DNA of 64,000 nucleotides from Vitellaria paradoxa. Lineage: Eukaryota; Streptophyta; Magnoliopsida; Ericales; Sapotaceae. The DNA is taken from positions 2,056,963 to 2,120,962 of the forward strand of contig CM034234.1 of NCBI GenBank assembly GCA_019916065.1. The letters are read 5' to 3'. The notes below the pieces were generated by a model that saw nothing but the letters and a program-made list of their open reading frames with translations, made no database searches and had not been told where the DNA came from. Made by a program: the position numbers and the translations under genes. Below are positions 44,507-58,100 of this stretch, in pieces (positions within the stretch are counted from its first letter, which is position 1; every line of letters starts with the position of its first letter).

Positions 44507-45721
44507 CATCTTTTGACCCGTCTAAAAGGAATGATTTTGCTCTTGTTCTGCTAGTTTGGCACCCAAATTAATCTGAATTATTAATTCAAGTGCTGGCTAT
44601 TCTTATGCCATGATGAATATTAGATGTAGCACAAATCAAATTAACCTCCAGGTTAATCCAATGCAAGTGGGATTAAAGTGGTAAATTAATTTCTATATAT
44701 CTTTGCTTTGCAACCAAACAAGAATTGAGAATAAAATTTGACATGATTAAATGTTGACTTGTTTGCCTTGTTGATGGGTAAAACTTTTGTTTGAAGTAAT
44801 GCTTTATGTAGTTTATGAGATTAATCCAACTAAGCTTGTAAGTTGGTAGCAATTGCTCATCTGATTGATAAGGTTAAGACACCTTAATTCAGCGATTTTT
44901 TTAAACTTAACTAACTGATGAATAATGGGGTTCACTGCACATATGGAGTGTTTGGTTAGTCAAAATCAACTAAAACTTACTAATTTTTACTAATTTTTTA
45001 TATTTTCTTCTAATTAAATTTTGACAAATGTCATTTTTATATCAAATTTTTGTACAGCAAATGTGATTTCTGGCCAACCAAACATAATCACTAATGTCAC
45101 GGAATGGAAGTGGCTAACTTAATCCTTACTTGTAGATTTAGGATGCATTTGAAGTGATAAAAATAAAATAAAATGAAATAATTTATAGGTTCGTAATTTA
45201 TACAGTAATATAAAAAGTAAATAATTTTTAAAATTTTTTAATAATTTTTAATAAACTAAATACGATGAAAAGTACGTATAATAATAGTTATACTAATGAA
45301 TAAATGGTTGACCTTCAAGTTCTCTTCTATCTTACCTGACAAAAAACAAAAGGTAATAATGATAAAAATGATAGAAATTAACTTTAGTAGAAGTGAATGA
45401 ATGTTGGCCATAATTTTATAGCATTGCAGCTGCATTTTGAAAGGAGATAAAAAATTTAAAATTGAATCACCTCTCGTTAAAGTTGGAAGAATGAGCTTAA
45501 GACAAATTGAGTTGGATAGTGTGTTGACCGCTAAATGGGACAAGTACTATACGAAAGGCTCGACCTAATTGAAATATGAATTCGATTCAACATAATACGA
45601 GTATGATAAGGATAATACAATTTAAAAAATAATTAAAAATAAATATGCTAGAAAGATGATCAAGATAATAAAATTTTTTATAATGATATATCTGAATATA
45701 ATTTTTTTTTTGGTAACTCAT
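44507..45721. other. Intergenic DNA with MITE-like pieces
   Basis: No gene. Possible MITE ends occur at about 44950-45090 (ggagtgtttggttagtc ... ggccaaccaaacat) and at about 45140 (ggatgcatttgaagtga, body like the MITE at 42058). Neither has a clear target duplication. Confidence 0.4.
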
Positions 45722-45895
45722 AACCCATACGGATTTATTGTAAATCTCAATGGTCCGTGTAGCCGATAGATAAACTGAGGGAAAGAGGCCATTACCCAAA
45801 ACATTTCGAGGTCATTACCCAAGACATTTTCAGGCTAGTCACGGTGCTCTTAGCGTGATTCGAACTTACGTCAATCCGGATTGACGGTTCTAAAA
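45722..45895 (-). mobile_element. tRNA-derived SINE (family B), 5'-truncated or diverged
   Basis: On the minus strand a B box, agttcgaatcac, lies near 45860. The 3' part (cagtttatctatcggctac ... gagttaccaaaaaaaaa) matches the 3' part of the SINE at 59714-59900 and ends in poly-A. No clean target duplication. Confidence 0.7.
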
Positions 45896-45899
45896 TATG

Positions 45900-46800
45900 A
45901 GATAAAAGATATATATTATGATTTTAGAAGTTTCGATTATTAAAATATGAGTTTGTCTTAATTACATGTTTAAAAAAAAAAATAATAAAATTTTTAGACA
46001 TGTCACGTGTACGGAATGTCTAAATAGTACATGCAACGAATATTTGTTGAATATAGATATATCATTCATTTTAAAGTATTTGTTATTTCTTACCATTTAG
46101 CTAGCTATATAGCAACAACAAAAAGATTTTTTTTTTTGGAAAAGAACAAAAAGAAACAAATTAAAAGAAAGAAAAAAATGCCTCACTGATTAACTCTATG
46201 ATTGCCAGCTCGAAACCAAACAAATGAAAAAAAATGCAAAATCATTATCAAACGGAAAAATCAAACAAGCATATATATAATTCATCTCCAAAGAATATAT
46301 TTAATTAATTAAACCCATACTATTGCTTCCCGGTTGGTCTTACTCGGTGGGAGCCACGCTCAAAGAGCCTTAATTTGGATCATAACAATGCAAATTAAAG
46401 TTGTCACATATCAATTCAATTGCTGAAACAGCGGAAACTGAAATTAAGCAATACTGGGGAGAAACACTGTAGTTACTCCACTACGGATTTACATCTCACC
46501 AGCACGTAAAATAAATTTAGCTGTTACCTACACGCAGTAAATTAATTAATTAATTACGATGACTAAAGGTAACTCTTGATAATTAAAATATATAACTGGG
46601 GTAATTAAATTTTAAATTACCAAGAGATTAATTAAGAAATTAGAAACAAACTAATAAAGCATAATAATTAATATATATATATATATATATATGTATGTAT
46701 TTCACTAAAGATAGATATTTTCTAATAGTGGCCATCCCCGTGCCTGTAATGAAGCTTCGCGGAAGATGCATCTAATGCCGATATTGTGCAAATTTATCAT
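45900..46800. other. Upstream region of the CAX gene without a gene
   Basis: AT-rich, with an (AT)n run at about 46671-46692. No frame of interest. Confidence 0.4.
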
Positions 46801-46802
46801 CC

Positions 46803-46812
46803 TATATATTTA
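46803..46812 (+). promoter_or_regulatory. Candidate TATA box of the CAX gene
   Basis: tatatattta lies about 115 bp before the ATG at 46924, leaving room for a leader of about 85 nt. Position and match are plausible; other AT-rich matches exist further upstream. Confidence 0.35.
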
Positions 46813-46923
46813 TAACTCTGTATACATATTGAGGCCACCCTCATCAAATAGCAGCAGAGAGATATCAGTTGTACTCTCGCATCATTATAGTTTCTTGTCT
46901 CTAGTAAATAAATAAGAATCGAC

Positions 46924-48269
46924 ATGGCGGCTTCTACTAATACTGAACCATGGCTCATGGAGAATGGAAGCCTCAAGGGCATAAGCAAGGAGATCAAGCA
47001 TGGCCGAACAGCTCACAACATGTCCTCCTCATCGCTGCGCAAGAAGTCCGACATGTCCCTCATCGCCAAAGTGCCCTGTGGGCTTGTCAGACGGCTGCTG
47101 GCTAATCTTCAGGAGGTCATTTTGGGGACTAAACTTTCTGTTCTCTTCCCAGCCATTCCACTCGCCATTATTGCGCACTCCTGTGGCTTTGGAAGAGTGA
47201 GTTTTTTTCCTGACCATTTTACCTGTGAATTAAACTTGAATTACTCCTTTAATGATGTTTCAGACATGATTTCGAAAAACTTTGTATTTTCTTTTCGGCC
47301 GTGGTATCTTAGGATTTGTAATTTGTAAGTGTCGTGTTCTTGTTGGAAGCACGTACCTAATATTGGAATGAGTTTTCTTAATAACTATTCAAACTTTTGA
47401 AATCCGCGTGCCTAATATATATTCACCCTTGACTTTAAATATAATTTTTTTGTTTTACTTTGATACCATGATGAATTCCTCCTTGACCACATGCCTAATT
47501 TTCACCATTTGACTTTGAAAAATATATATATATATATTTACTTTGGTATCATGATGAAATTCCCCCCTTGAACCCGGGGTAATTTAGAATTATTTGTTGG
47601 TCTGTTCAACAAACTATTGATGATCTCTCGTAATATTCCACATTTTAGTTTTCTACTCAACCAAATTAAGGTTAAACAATTGACTAATATCCAATGATAA
47701 TCCAATACTTGGAATGTTTCCTATTCAATCAATTATTAAATAATATTGACATCTAGTAATATTCCTTCCCATTCCCTATTCAATCCTATTAAGTAATTGA
47801 TCTCTGACATTCATTCTCATTTCCTATTCAACCAAAATACTAAATGATAGTAGTAACAATAATTTAGTCACATATTAATTAATTTGTGTATTTTGCTGGA
47901 AACAGCCCTGGGTCTTTGCTTTGAGCTTACTCGGACTCACCCCGCTAGCCGAACGCATCAGCTTCCTCACAGAGTAAGGCTCCTGGAGGAGTGTTTCATT
48001 GCGTTATTTCTTACTTGTTTAAACATTTTTTTTAACTGATTTTCATTCATAGGAGCAGTAGTTAGCTATGTAACTGATGCTGGTTTTTTTCTATTCTACT
48101 TCTTCTATTAATTAAATATTGCAGGCAGATTTCATATTACACTGGCCCCACAGGTAATTTCTCTCAATTTTAGCCCCCGAAATGTGATAAATTGGTGAAA
48201 ACGGAATGTATTAGTATAGCTAAATGACTTTTTTTGTTTTTTTTCCCCAAATTTTATTCCGTCTCTCTA

Positions 48270-48321
<52 letters not shown>

Positions 48322-51038
48322 AACATATGCCTTTAGTTTAGGCTCGGCGTGTAAAATCAATTTAATTATTATTATAGCTTTTTTGACAGTTTACAACTCT
48401 TTTGAAATTAACTCATTAATTAGATAAATTAACAAATTAAGTTATTAATTTGAATATAAATATTAATTAATTCTGGAACTTTGTTTTTAAATCAAGCTAG
48501 CTAAAAAAAATCCATTACTTGTCTGGGTATTTTTATTTTATTTATTTCCTGTAACATGTTAGAGCAGTTGAAAAACTAGTGTAAATTTATTAGTAATCAA
48601 TCTTTGGTTTGTCTCACGCAGTGGGAGGGCTTCTAAATGCAACCTGCGGAAATGCTACAGAGCTTATAATAGCAATACTTGCTCTCTTCCAGCATAAAGT
48701 AGAGGTGGTGAAGTACTCTCTCTTGGGTTCCATTCTCTCAAACCTTCTCTTGGTTCTTGGGACCTCTCTCTTGTGCGGTGGCATTGCCAACCTAACAAAA
48801 GAACAAAAATTCGACAGAGTAAGAATTAATTGATTAATTAATTAGTAAATTTCTCAACCCCCCCCCCCAAAAAAAAGAGAAATTAAAAATCCTGTTGGTT
48901 TTCAGAGTTATCTAATTACTGTGACTTCCATGGCTGTGGATTTGAATAGAAACAAGCTGATGTAAACGCCCTCCTCCTGCTTCTGGCATTGTTGTGCCAC
49001 ATGCTGCCGTTGATGTTCCAACATGCTGGGAACTCCGAAGCTTTGACGGCAAAACCAATACTTCAGCTGTCAAGAGTGTGCAGTATTGTCATGTTGATCA
49101 TTTACTTTGGTTACCTTGTCTTCCAATTGTGGACACACAGACAATTGTTTGAAGCCCAGGAGGTGATGTATATTGTCCTTGATTTGTTATATATATATAT
49201 ATATGATTAAATAGAGTTAAAAGGTGCCCTAAGTAAGATTGTTCTTTTGCAATTTAAGGGTCAAGAATTCAAACCCTTAAATCAGTTTTTTTTTTTTTTT
49301 TAACTAAAAGAAGACTGTTTCATAAATATGCACAGGAAGAGGGAGATGGCGACGACGACGTTGTTTCTGAGGAAACACCAGTGATTGGGTTTTGGAGTGG
49401 ATTTGCTTGGCTAGTTGGCATGACACTTGTCATAGCTTTATTGTCTGAGTACGTTGTGGGCACAATCGAGGTAACTGAGAACTTGTTCATCCTCTAAGAA
49501 TTAATTAAAGGCATGTTTGGAGAACAAAATTTTTGTCTGTGATTATGGAAATTAGTTAAAAGTCAATTTCTCTAAAAAAATGAAATTTTATTTTGATCTG
49601 AATATGATGTATATTAATATCTATATATATGTATATATATATCCAATATGGTTTTAATTAACAGGATGCATCAGAATCTTGGGGCATCTCCGTCAGCTTC
49701 ATTAGCATAATATTGCTACCAATAGTTGGAAATGCAGCTGAACATGCCGGAGCAATCATATTTGCCTTTAAGAACAAGTTGGTAAGTGATGATGATCCCT
49801 CTTATAGTCTTATTCAGTCACTTCTATTCTCTTCTCTTCCATTTTCTCTATTATTTTAGCTTTTTGGTTGAAGCTTCGATGGTAACACAGAAGAAATTCT
49901 ATTTGTGTGTGTGTGTGTGTGTGTTAAACAATTTTTTTTCATTAAAATTTAATTTTTTAATTTTTTGGGGATAAATTTTAGACATGTAAGTCACATTTTT
50001 TAAAAAACATCACAAAAACAATGCTTCAAAATTAGAACTCAGTGCTTAAAAAAAAAAAAAAAACTCGACTTTTTTGCCTCGTTCGGTTTCTAATTTTAAA
50101 GTATTTTTTATTATAATTATATATATGAATAATATGTTTAAAAATTACCAAAAATAAAAATATAGATAAAAAATCAAACTTCGATAAAAAAAAAAAAAGA
50201 AAGTTACATGAGGGAAAAATAAAACGAAAAAATTGAATTCTTCCATGTTACCAAATAATCTCTAAATTCGACTCTGACTATGATTATTTATTTATTTCAA
50301 CACATAATGCAGGATATATCTTTGGGAGTTGCCTTGGGATCTGCAACTCAAATTGCTTTGTTTGTGGTAAGCATTCGCAGTGCAAACACAAAACGACAGT
50401 TCTTGATCGCGGCACAACTTGATTTTTCTTTCTTTTTATTTTTATTTTCTAATTAATTGTTGTTTAAATATATATATGCCTTGATGATCAGGTTCCGCTG
50501 ACCGTTATTGCTGCTTGGATTATGGGTATCAAGATGGATCTCAATTTCAACCTACTCGAGACTGGCTCTCTCGCTTTGTCAATTATAGTCACAGCTTTCA
50601 CTTTACAAGTAATTAATTAAATCAAAAATTACTACTGCATGCTTTCATTTTTGTCTATGTATCTATCATTAAAATATATACATATATATATATATAATTA
50701 CTTATATTAACTGTAGCTCTCATCGTTAATAAACTTCAGGATGGGACTTCTCATTACATGAAAGGATTGGTTCTTCTGCTATGCTACATTGTCATTGGGG
50801 CATGCTTCTTTGTTTCCCAAGCACCATTAAGTAAGCACTACAAACACACAAAGTTTGCCCTTATATTGATATATTCTATATGTATGTGTGTATATATATA
50901 TTTAAGTACTTAATACCATGATGGCCATCAAATCATATCCTTATTATTTGCCCTTGAAACATTTCTCCTCCAGAGCAACGAGGGAATGCTGTCAATTTGG
51001 GAGTTGAGGTGTCAACCAGAGGACTGTTCATGGCTTGA
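46924..51038 (+). CDS. Vacuolar cation/proton exchanger, CAX family type I, 11 exons
   Basis: Exons: 46924-47196, 47906-47973, 48125-48153, 48622-48818, 48950-49162, 49336-49470, 49665-49781, 50313-50366, 50492-50608, 50740-50830 and 50974-51038. They total 1359 nt (452 aa) and every phase closes. The two CaCA-superfamily alpha repeats are present: GNATELI (residues 133-139) in c-1 and [10 protein letters not shown] (327-336) in c-2. Between the halves lies the acidic loop [14 protein letters not shown] (about 259-273). A hydrophilic N-terminus of about 65 residues, the site of autoinhibition in plant CAX proteins, precedes about 11 membrane segments. The family exchanges Ca2+ or other divalent cations for H+ across the tonoplast. 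From memory the location corresponds to Arabidopsis CAX4 (At5g01490), but I cannot distinguish CAX1/3/4 by sequence alone. A 3'-UTR intron follows. Confidence 0.95.
48273..48321. repeat. (CT)n(CA)n compound microsatellite in CAX intron 3
   Basis: About 15 CT units run directly into about 9 CA units. Confidence 0.92.
49904..49924. repeat. (TG)n microsatellite in CAX intron 7
   Basis: About 10 TG units between exons 7 and 8. Confidence 0.85.
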
Positions 51039-51051
51039 GATGGTAATAAAG

Positions 51052-51252
51052 GTGAGTTACAGTCCTTGACTAAAGTACAATTAAGATAAAAGTGAAATGA
51101 GGTTGGAGATAAAATATGGAGTCTTAAATTAATTTACTTATTATTTTTAAAATATAAAAACAGTTAGATTGCAAGATTAATATTCACTTCTGCCAAATCA
51201 GTATGGTTGCCATTTCTCTTTAATTAATTTCCTGCTTATTAATTATCTGCAG
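51052..51252 (+). other. Probable 3'-UTR intron of the CAX gene
   Basis: aaag|gtgagt at 51052 and ctgcag|gtt at 51252 form a good GT-AG pair starting 13 nt after the stop codon. The sequence after it is less AT-rich than the surrounding intergenic DNA. Because the junction lies within about 50 nt of the stop it need not trigger nonsense-mediated decay. Confidence 0.55.
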
Positions 51253-51422
51253 GTTGCTACAAAATATTTCATGCATCTTGCAATAATTCCGATCAGAAAG
51301 GCGTTTGAAAGCAGCTGGCTTTGGCCTTTGGGAGTCTTTAATTTCCACCCGATCGGATCAATGCATTTGTTATTCTTTGATTTGGGTTGGCCACGTCATC
51401 GATGTAAAGCGTTTTCTATTGC

Positions 51423-51452
51423 ATGGTTAATTATATATATATATATATATAT
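51423..51452. repeat. (AT)n microsatellite downstream of CAX
   Basis: About 12 AT units in the probable 3' UTR region. Confidence 0.85.
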
Positions 51453-52061
51453 GGTGCCTTCAATTCAAAGTTGATGAAATGGATACTGTTTGAGATGAAC
51501 GGTAACATTGAAGCTTGTGTTGAGGGTTGCCAGGCAGCAAGTTATCATATATGGGTTCTTCATTTGAATAAAATTTTGGCCGCCTTTTGTTTCTCACAGC
51601 GGCATTGAGTGAGCGAACTAATCTGCTGCACATTTTCTTTTTATAATAAAGTTTTGTTTGTTTTAATATAAAATATTTAAAAAAAATCAATGAAACTTAA
51701 ATTAAAAATAAAAATTATTGGATTTGAAAAATGAAAAGAAAAGGAAGGATGTTTAAAAAAAGAAAAAAAAAATTACCCCAATATATGTATAGAAATAAAT
51801 TTATAGGTTCATGGATTCAAAATTTTAACTTAGCTTGAGAATATTAATTAGAACAGGATTTTATATGGTTGTCAAAATTTCCCACACTTAAAAGCTGAAT
51901 TTCCCAAACTCATGCTTGGAGACTTCTCCAATCAAAGTCCTTAAAATATGTTCAAGCAATTCATTTTTCATTCCACGGCGATTCAAAGTATGAGGTAGAG
52001 AGTGAACAAAACAAGAAGCTACCCCATGATTAGGGAAGTGAGAGAAAGAAAAGTTATTTTA

Positions 52062-52196
52062 GGCTCCGTTTAGAGTTAGTAAAAAATACTAAAAAATTTT
52101 AAAAATTATTTTTTATTTCACTGTACGAATTATATATTCATAATTTATCTCACTGTATCTTATTTAATTTTAATTTTTGTCACTCTAAATGCACCC
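52062..52196. mobile_element. Tourist-like MITE
   Basis: ggctccgtttagagttag and gtcactctaaatgcaccc bound a 135-bp AT-rich body that resembles the MITE at 12130-12287 in its termini and in cgaattatatattcataatt. Flank TTA on the left, GTA on the right. Confidence 0.6.
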
Positions 52197-52242
52197 GTAG
52201 TGTGAAAGAAAAAAAAAAATAAGCAATTGAGAAAAGTTAACC

Positions 52243-52350
52243 ACAAGGGATAACCGAGTGGTATGAAAGACACTTCTAAATTGTAATCTTAACATGTCGA
52301 GTGTTCAAAATTCACTCGCAAGGATGAGTTGAATGTGACTCCACTTTGAG
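52243..52350 (+). mobile_element. tRNA-related SINE fragment
   Basis: A-box-like gataaccgagtggta (52250-52263) and B-box-like gagtgttcaaaattc (52299-52313) are correctly spaced (about 50 bp). The body after it is short. No target duplication found. Confidence 0.5.
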
Positions 52351-52688
52351 AAGGTTTCTCATCACACTATGTTTGATATGATAATTTTAGCAATTTGCAA
52401 ATACTTTTGTTATATTACAAAAAAAAAAAAAAAAAACGTCAAATGTTCAATAACAATTTAGTACTTTTTATATTTATTAAAAATTTGTCAAAAAAAAAAA
52501 AACTAAAGTCACTAGTATTCTTGCATTTTTATTGATTTATCTCAAATCATGAAACTAAATAATTTTATAAATTAATAAAAATAAATACTTTTAAATACAC
52601 ACACCATCATTAGATTTTTTTTTCCCCACTAATCCTATGTTTGAATTGATAAATTTATAAAAGGAAAATAAAGTAATAATAAAATTTA

Positions 52689-53008
52689 GGTATCATTTGG
52701 TATACATATTTTAAACTCATTTTTCATTTTACATTTTTTGAAACTAAGAAAGACAGTTTAAAATGTATTTAATTACTTATGTTATTAAAATTTATTTTAA
52801 AAAACAGAAAATGAGTTTACACATTAAATTCAAAATGGTCAAAAGTCATTTTCAATGTTTTTAACTCAAAATAAGGAAATTTTCAAAACACTGGAAATAG
52901 GAAATGACAAATCAAATATATTTTCTATTTTTCTTATTTTAAAATTTTCAAAACATAAAACCAAAAAAGAAAATAAAAACAAAAAAAAAATACAAATCAA
53001 ATATCACC
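52689..53008. mobile_element. Tourist-like MITE
   Basis: ggtatcatttggtatac and aaatcaaatatcacc are the ends. TTA duplicates at 52686-52688 and 53009-53011. The body has long A/T inverted-repeat arms (cattttacattttttg / aaaaccaaaaaagaaaat). Similar in build to the element at 29534-29869. Confidence 0.8.
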
Positions 53009-53011
53009 TTA

Positions 53012-55125
53012 CTTTTCTTCGCATTTTCTTTTCTCACTCTTGCTTCATCTTATTTCGTATATTTTGTTTCTACTTTCCTTCTACAATTAAAAGAAAGAAA
53101 ATAATTTCATTCTGAACTAGAGATTGCAATTTAATTCGAGATCTCAATCGCTTTCTTCATTCTAACTTTAACAACATGAGCGCGTGATTAAAAAATAAAG
53201 CTCAAAATAAGTTATGTTATAAATAATAAAAATTAGAAATAAGCATGAGTAATTAGATAGTTTTAGTCATCCAAGTCTGAACCATCCTAATTATATAATA
53301 AAATATTTTTATGTTATAATATTAGTCAAAATAATATATAGATACTGTTAGTATAATTTTATAATAATTTGTATTTTTTAGGTTTTTATTAAAATTATTT
53401 TTTTATTTTAAAGGTCTTACTCAAGTTGAGTTTGATTTTTTTTTTTTTTAGCTAGTTATTGTTTAATTGAATTTGTTTCATTAATAGGTTCACGATTCGG
53501 TTTTGATCGTTCTGAACTGATACTAAGATCGAGTCCTAAACAAACAGCTCTAATTTCAAAAGTAGGAATGGCAGGCTCAATTATAAAAAAGAAAAAAAAG
53601 GAAAAAAACTAAACTTTTTTTTCCCTCAAACTCAGCCTTACTAAGACCTTTAAAATAAATAATAATTTTAATAAAAAAACAAAAATAATATTAATTGTTA
53701 TAAAATTATACTCATAGTATCTACATAAAAAGCTAATTTTTTTTATATTTAGAAAGAGAAAAAAGTTAAATTTTTAGTAATTAATTTTTTAACTTTTGTT
53801 AATTTAATATATTTTTTACGTTTTGAAATTTAAAAAAAAAAAATTAAATGTAAGAAGATAGATTTAATAATTATAAAAAAGTCAAAAAACTAGTAAAGCT
53901 ACCAATTTCTTTCCCCCAAACGCTATGTAAACCACTTAACCTGATTTAGTGAGACCATGGGCTACTTTTGTGCAATGAAAATCGTTGAAAAATTTCTGAA
54001 AATTTATGAAAACTTCTGAAATCTCTAAAATTTTCTAACACGTTTTATACTTCTCATATTTCATAAAATAATTATAAATTTATATTTATCTACATATCAC
54101 AATAGTTTTATACAAATTTCAATAAATTTTTTACAAATATCAATAATATTCTACAAATTCCAATAACTTTTTAACAAATCTCAAAATTTTTTTACATTTT
54201 TAATAAATTCTGATATAAAACAGTTCCGACGGATTTAAAAAAAAATCATTTCCATTCATATGACATGATTTAGTAGCTGCGCGTTAAATGTCAAAAATTA
54301 TCTAAATCATATTTTATATTATTTTTCGTTATTTTTATTACACTAAACGCCTCCCATACATAGAGTAAGGAACTTCATCCATCATTAATATAAATTAAGT
54401 ATTTTTTATTTAGATTCGAGATAAAATTTTATCAAATTAACCATGTTGTTTTACCTATTCTTATTTTCGCATCCCCTTTTCTATAAAACCTTTCCATTCT
54501 TTTTTTTTCTACAAAACCAAATAAAAAAATTTTTAATTTTTTTTCTCAATCTTTCTCATTTTTGTACTCCTTTTTTTTCTTCTCCATTTATTATATCTTT
54601 AGGCCCGTTTAATTTTTGTAGTTTCAGCTTTTTTATTTTTTAAATTGATTAAAATTATTTTTCTATATTTTGAATTTTTTAAATTATAAAAAATAAATAT
54701 ATTAAATGAACAAAAAAATTAGAAAATTAATTAAAAATTGACTTTCTAATAATAAATTAAAAAAAAAGCTTTAACTTTTTCTTCCCAAAATGAGTCTTAA
54801 AAACAAACAAATCCGCTAAATTTGTTTTCAATTAAATTTCTTCAAATTATATGACCGAAAACTCATCAATTTTTAGCAAATCATTTTTTTGTAAATGAAA
54901 TACTTTTGACTTTTTGGGTTGGGATAGATAGAGAATTAAACAATCGGTGGTCTCAAGCCGTCTTCAATCTTCGAACTACAAAGCTATAAAAATGGATGGA
55001 TAGATTCAATTTGGTTTTCTCCTTTATCTGGTTCCCGTCGGATTGCTAATTGCTTGAGCCCTAACCATATACTCGTTACCCTCACTTCCGTTGCAATAAG
55101 GGAAGTACTAAAATCGTGGGAAATC
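53012..55125. other. AT-rich intergenic DNA upstream of the RUS5-like gene
   Basis: No protein-like frame. Contains the dispersed repeat at about 53970-54355 (related to 6211-6635) and several A/T runs. The last about 200 bp before 55126 is less AT-rich and is likely promoter and leader. Confidence 0.5.
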
Positions 55126-58100
55126 ATGTCATCTACTCTGCAATTTTCGTCCCCAGTTACAACTTTGGCTTTTGAATCGTCAAGGAATTTGAGGAGTAGG
55201 GAGAGGAGGATAGCCGAAGCTTGGCATTTTCAGGTTCTTTGCTCATCTTCTCCCTCTACTGAACCCTCAAGTGGAAGTTCAGAAGATTCTGGTAATGAGA
55301 GGTACCTCTGCAATCTCTGTGGAAAAGCTCCGTTTGGATGCTGAGAAAGTGTTGTTTAAAATAAACAGATCGACAAATTCAAATTCAAGTCATTACAATT
55401 TCATTATTCATCTATAGATGATTCCCTGATAAAAACGAAGGAAACTTCATTAAGCCAGGCATAAATTTTTTGACAATACATAAAGAAGCAAAAACAACAT
55501 AGGATGAAGTTCAATTTTTTTTCCCCCTCCTCTTCTGTTGGTGATTTTGTACTCTCTCGGGGTCGTTGCAATGATATTAATATCCATCCTTGCCCCTTTT
55601 GTTTTTGTTTTTATTTTATCTGGTTACAGGGGGCAAGCAGAACCGAATGTGATTGTAGTGGAAAGACTTGGGAATGGTACTTCAAAGAGGTCCTTTTCAT
55701 TATTTCTCTACCTTTTTTGCTTTCTCTTGAAAGTATGTACATTGCTTATGACAATAAAAAGATCAATTCAAATATGAAATGCTATCATTGCCATTAGGGA
55801 CAGGGTCAGGAATTCTTTAGAGGGGGCTAAAAACTAACACAGTTTGTGATAGTATCGGAGGAGAATAATAATCTTTGGGATATATATCGTGTTGCTTTAT
55901 CCGTGATTACCATCTTCACGCAAACTTTCTAAAATATTTTAATTTCGTTGTGAGTCTGATTTGAAGAATTTGTTGTGATACTGCAATGCAGGTATATGTT
56001 AGACAATGAATTGCATGTAAAAAGTATCCTTGAGGACCAAGGATTTCAAGCTAGAGGGTCCCGGGGCTCGCATTTTTCCGATGTGCAGTTGTCTTGGCTT
56101 CCAGATATTGTGAAAGACTTTATCTTACCTGCAGGCTTCCCAGGTGAGAAATGTTAATTTTTTCTTGCTCTTTTTTTCCTTCCAATCTAACGTTAAACTT
56201 TTACTTTCAATTTATATAACTGGAGGGCTTTTTTCTTAGTGATGTCATGGTTATTGTGCAACTACACTAATTGTCACATTCTAGAGATAAGGCATGATCT
56301 AAAATTATGTACATGAGTTGATTTGTCATTCATGGCATGGTTGCAACCTAAACAGAGGTTTTTAGCTCAGCAATAAATATTTTTGTTCAAGGTTATATGC
56401 ATAATGTAACACAACAGAATCCAATTTAATTACCTTCATTCAGCGAATGCCGATGCAGAGGATGGTAGACATAGCATTCCATATTTGGATTTTCTGGTGC
56501 ATTTCTGATATCCTCCTATCCTCCTGTTGGATCAGTCTGCTGAGGGAATGTTGATCATGAGTGTCATGTGATTTTTAGGCACCTTGTCTAGTCAGAACTT
56601 TTGACTGCTGAGATGATTTTACTTGCTAACCTGTTATTGTTTGCTTTTCTGGGTGTTACATTTTTTCTGAACCCTCTTTTACACCTAATGCAGGATCAGT
56701 TTCAGATGATTACTTGGAATATATGTTGTTACAGTTCCCTACCAATGTTACTGGATGGATTTGCCATTCCTTGGTCACTTCAAGTCTATTAAAGGCACGC
56801 CAATCTAACCGGCCACTAATTTCACTTTCGTATGTTAATTAGGGGTCAACAAACTCTTTACCTGTTGCTAAATTTGCTTCGAAGTTCAAATTTCATCTTT
56901 CAAAGATTCTGTTCTCCGATAACTTATGGTTTGCGTTGAAATTCTCCCAATATAATATATGAATATTACTTATCAAAAGAATTAGTTTACTAGTATTTAT
57001 CAGTTCTACATTCTTTTAAGCTTATGAGATATCATATGTCCCTTCAGATGTTTGAGAAAAATTCTGTTTGCTTGTTTTGTATATTTGCATTCTCAAGTTT
57101 CAACTAATTTTTTTTTTTTTTTTTTTACTTTTCACTGTTGACATTTGTGAGAATTTGACGAGGAAATTTATGTATTCCTTTCTATTTCGGTTCCCTTCCA
57201 TAATTCCGGTGATTTGTTACTCTAATGTAAAAGTTAGGTCTGTTGATTTTTCATAAAAAAACAAATTGTTTAGATCTGTTGATTGTATAATCGCAAATTT
57301 AAAGTTAGTGTTCTGTTATTTCTGTTTCTTGATATTTATTTCTTTATCTGCATTGTAGTTTGGTACTTCTTGTCCATGTCAATCAAAATTATCCATATTA
57401 ATGGTTATTTGCCTGTGATGGTTTTTGCTTTGCTGCTCTTATATTGTTTAGATGCAGTTGTAGGCCAATTGTAGTTGTGCTAAATTTATTGCAACAATAT
57501 ACAGGCTGTTGGGGTGGGCTCTTTCTCAGGAACTGCCGCTGCTGCTTCTGCTGCTGCCATAAGGTGATATTTTATATATGTCAGCCGTATTTCTATGCTC
57601 CTTTTGAATGTTTCTTTGCAATTTATGTTTTACATAGAAGGAAATTGAAGGAAAATTTATGGATACATTATTATGTAGAAAAATCTTCGTAAGTAATTAC
57701 TTGTTCCAGCTGCTACATGCAGATATGCTTTGTAGTTAAAAGGAAGATTTCCATGATGTTAATCATCAATAATAGTTTGAAATTTGATTGAATTAGTTAT
57801 TTAACTTTTTTCTGCAGATGGGTGTCCAAGGATGGAATTGGTGCCATAGGGCGCTTATTCATTGGTCTGGCAATTGTCAATTGAGCTAAGGGAGAAAAAC
57901 AGCCATGTTGAATGCTTCGAGTAACCATGGTTATCTCTTTTTCAGGTGGACGGTTTGGAAATCTTTTTGATGATGACCCAAAACAGTGGCGCATGTATGC
58001 AGACTTCATTGGGAGTGCGGGAAGGTTTTGTACTAAGCTTCTTGCTACAGGGTGAATCATGATTCTTAAGTTGATGTTAATTAAAACCTTTAAATTTGTT

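Noticed and set aside
47000..47217. Alternative frames over CAX exon 1 on both strands
   Set aside because: Shadows of the real coding exon.
55054..55125. Upstream extension of the RUS5-like protein
   Set aside because: The frame is open, but it begins at TTG and contains no ATG before 55126.
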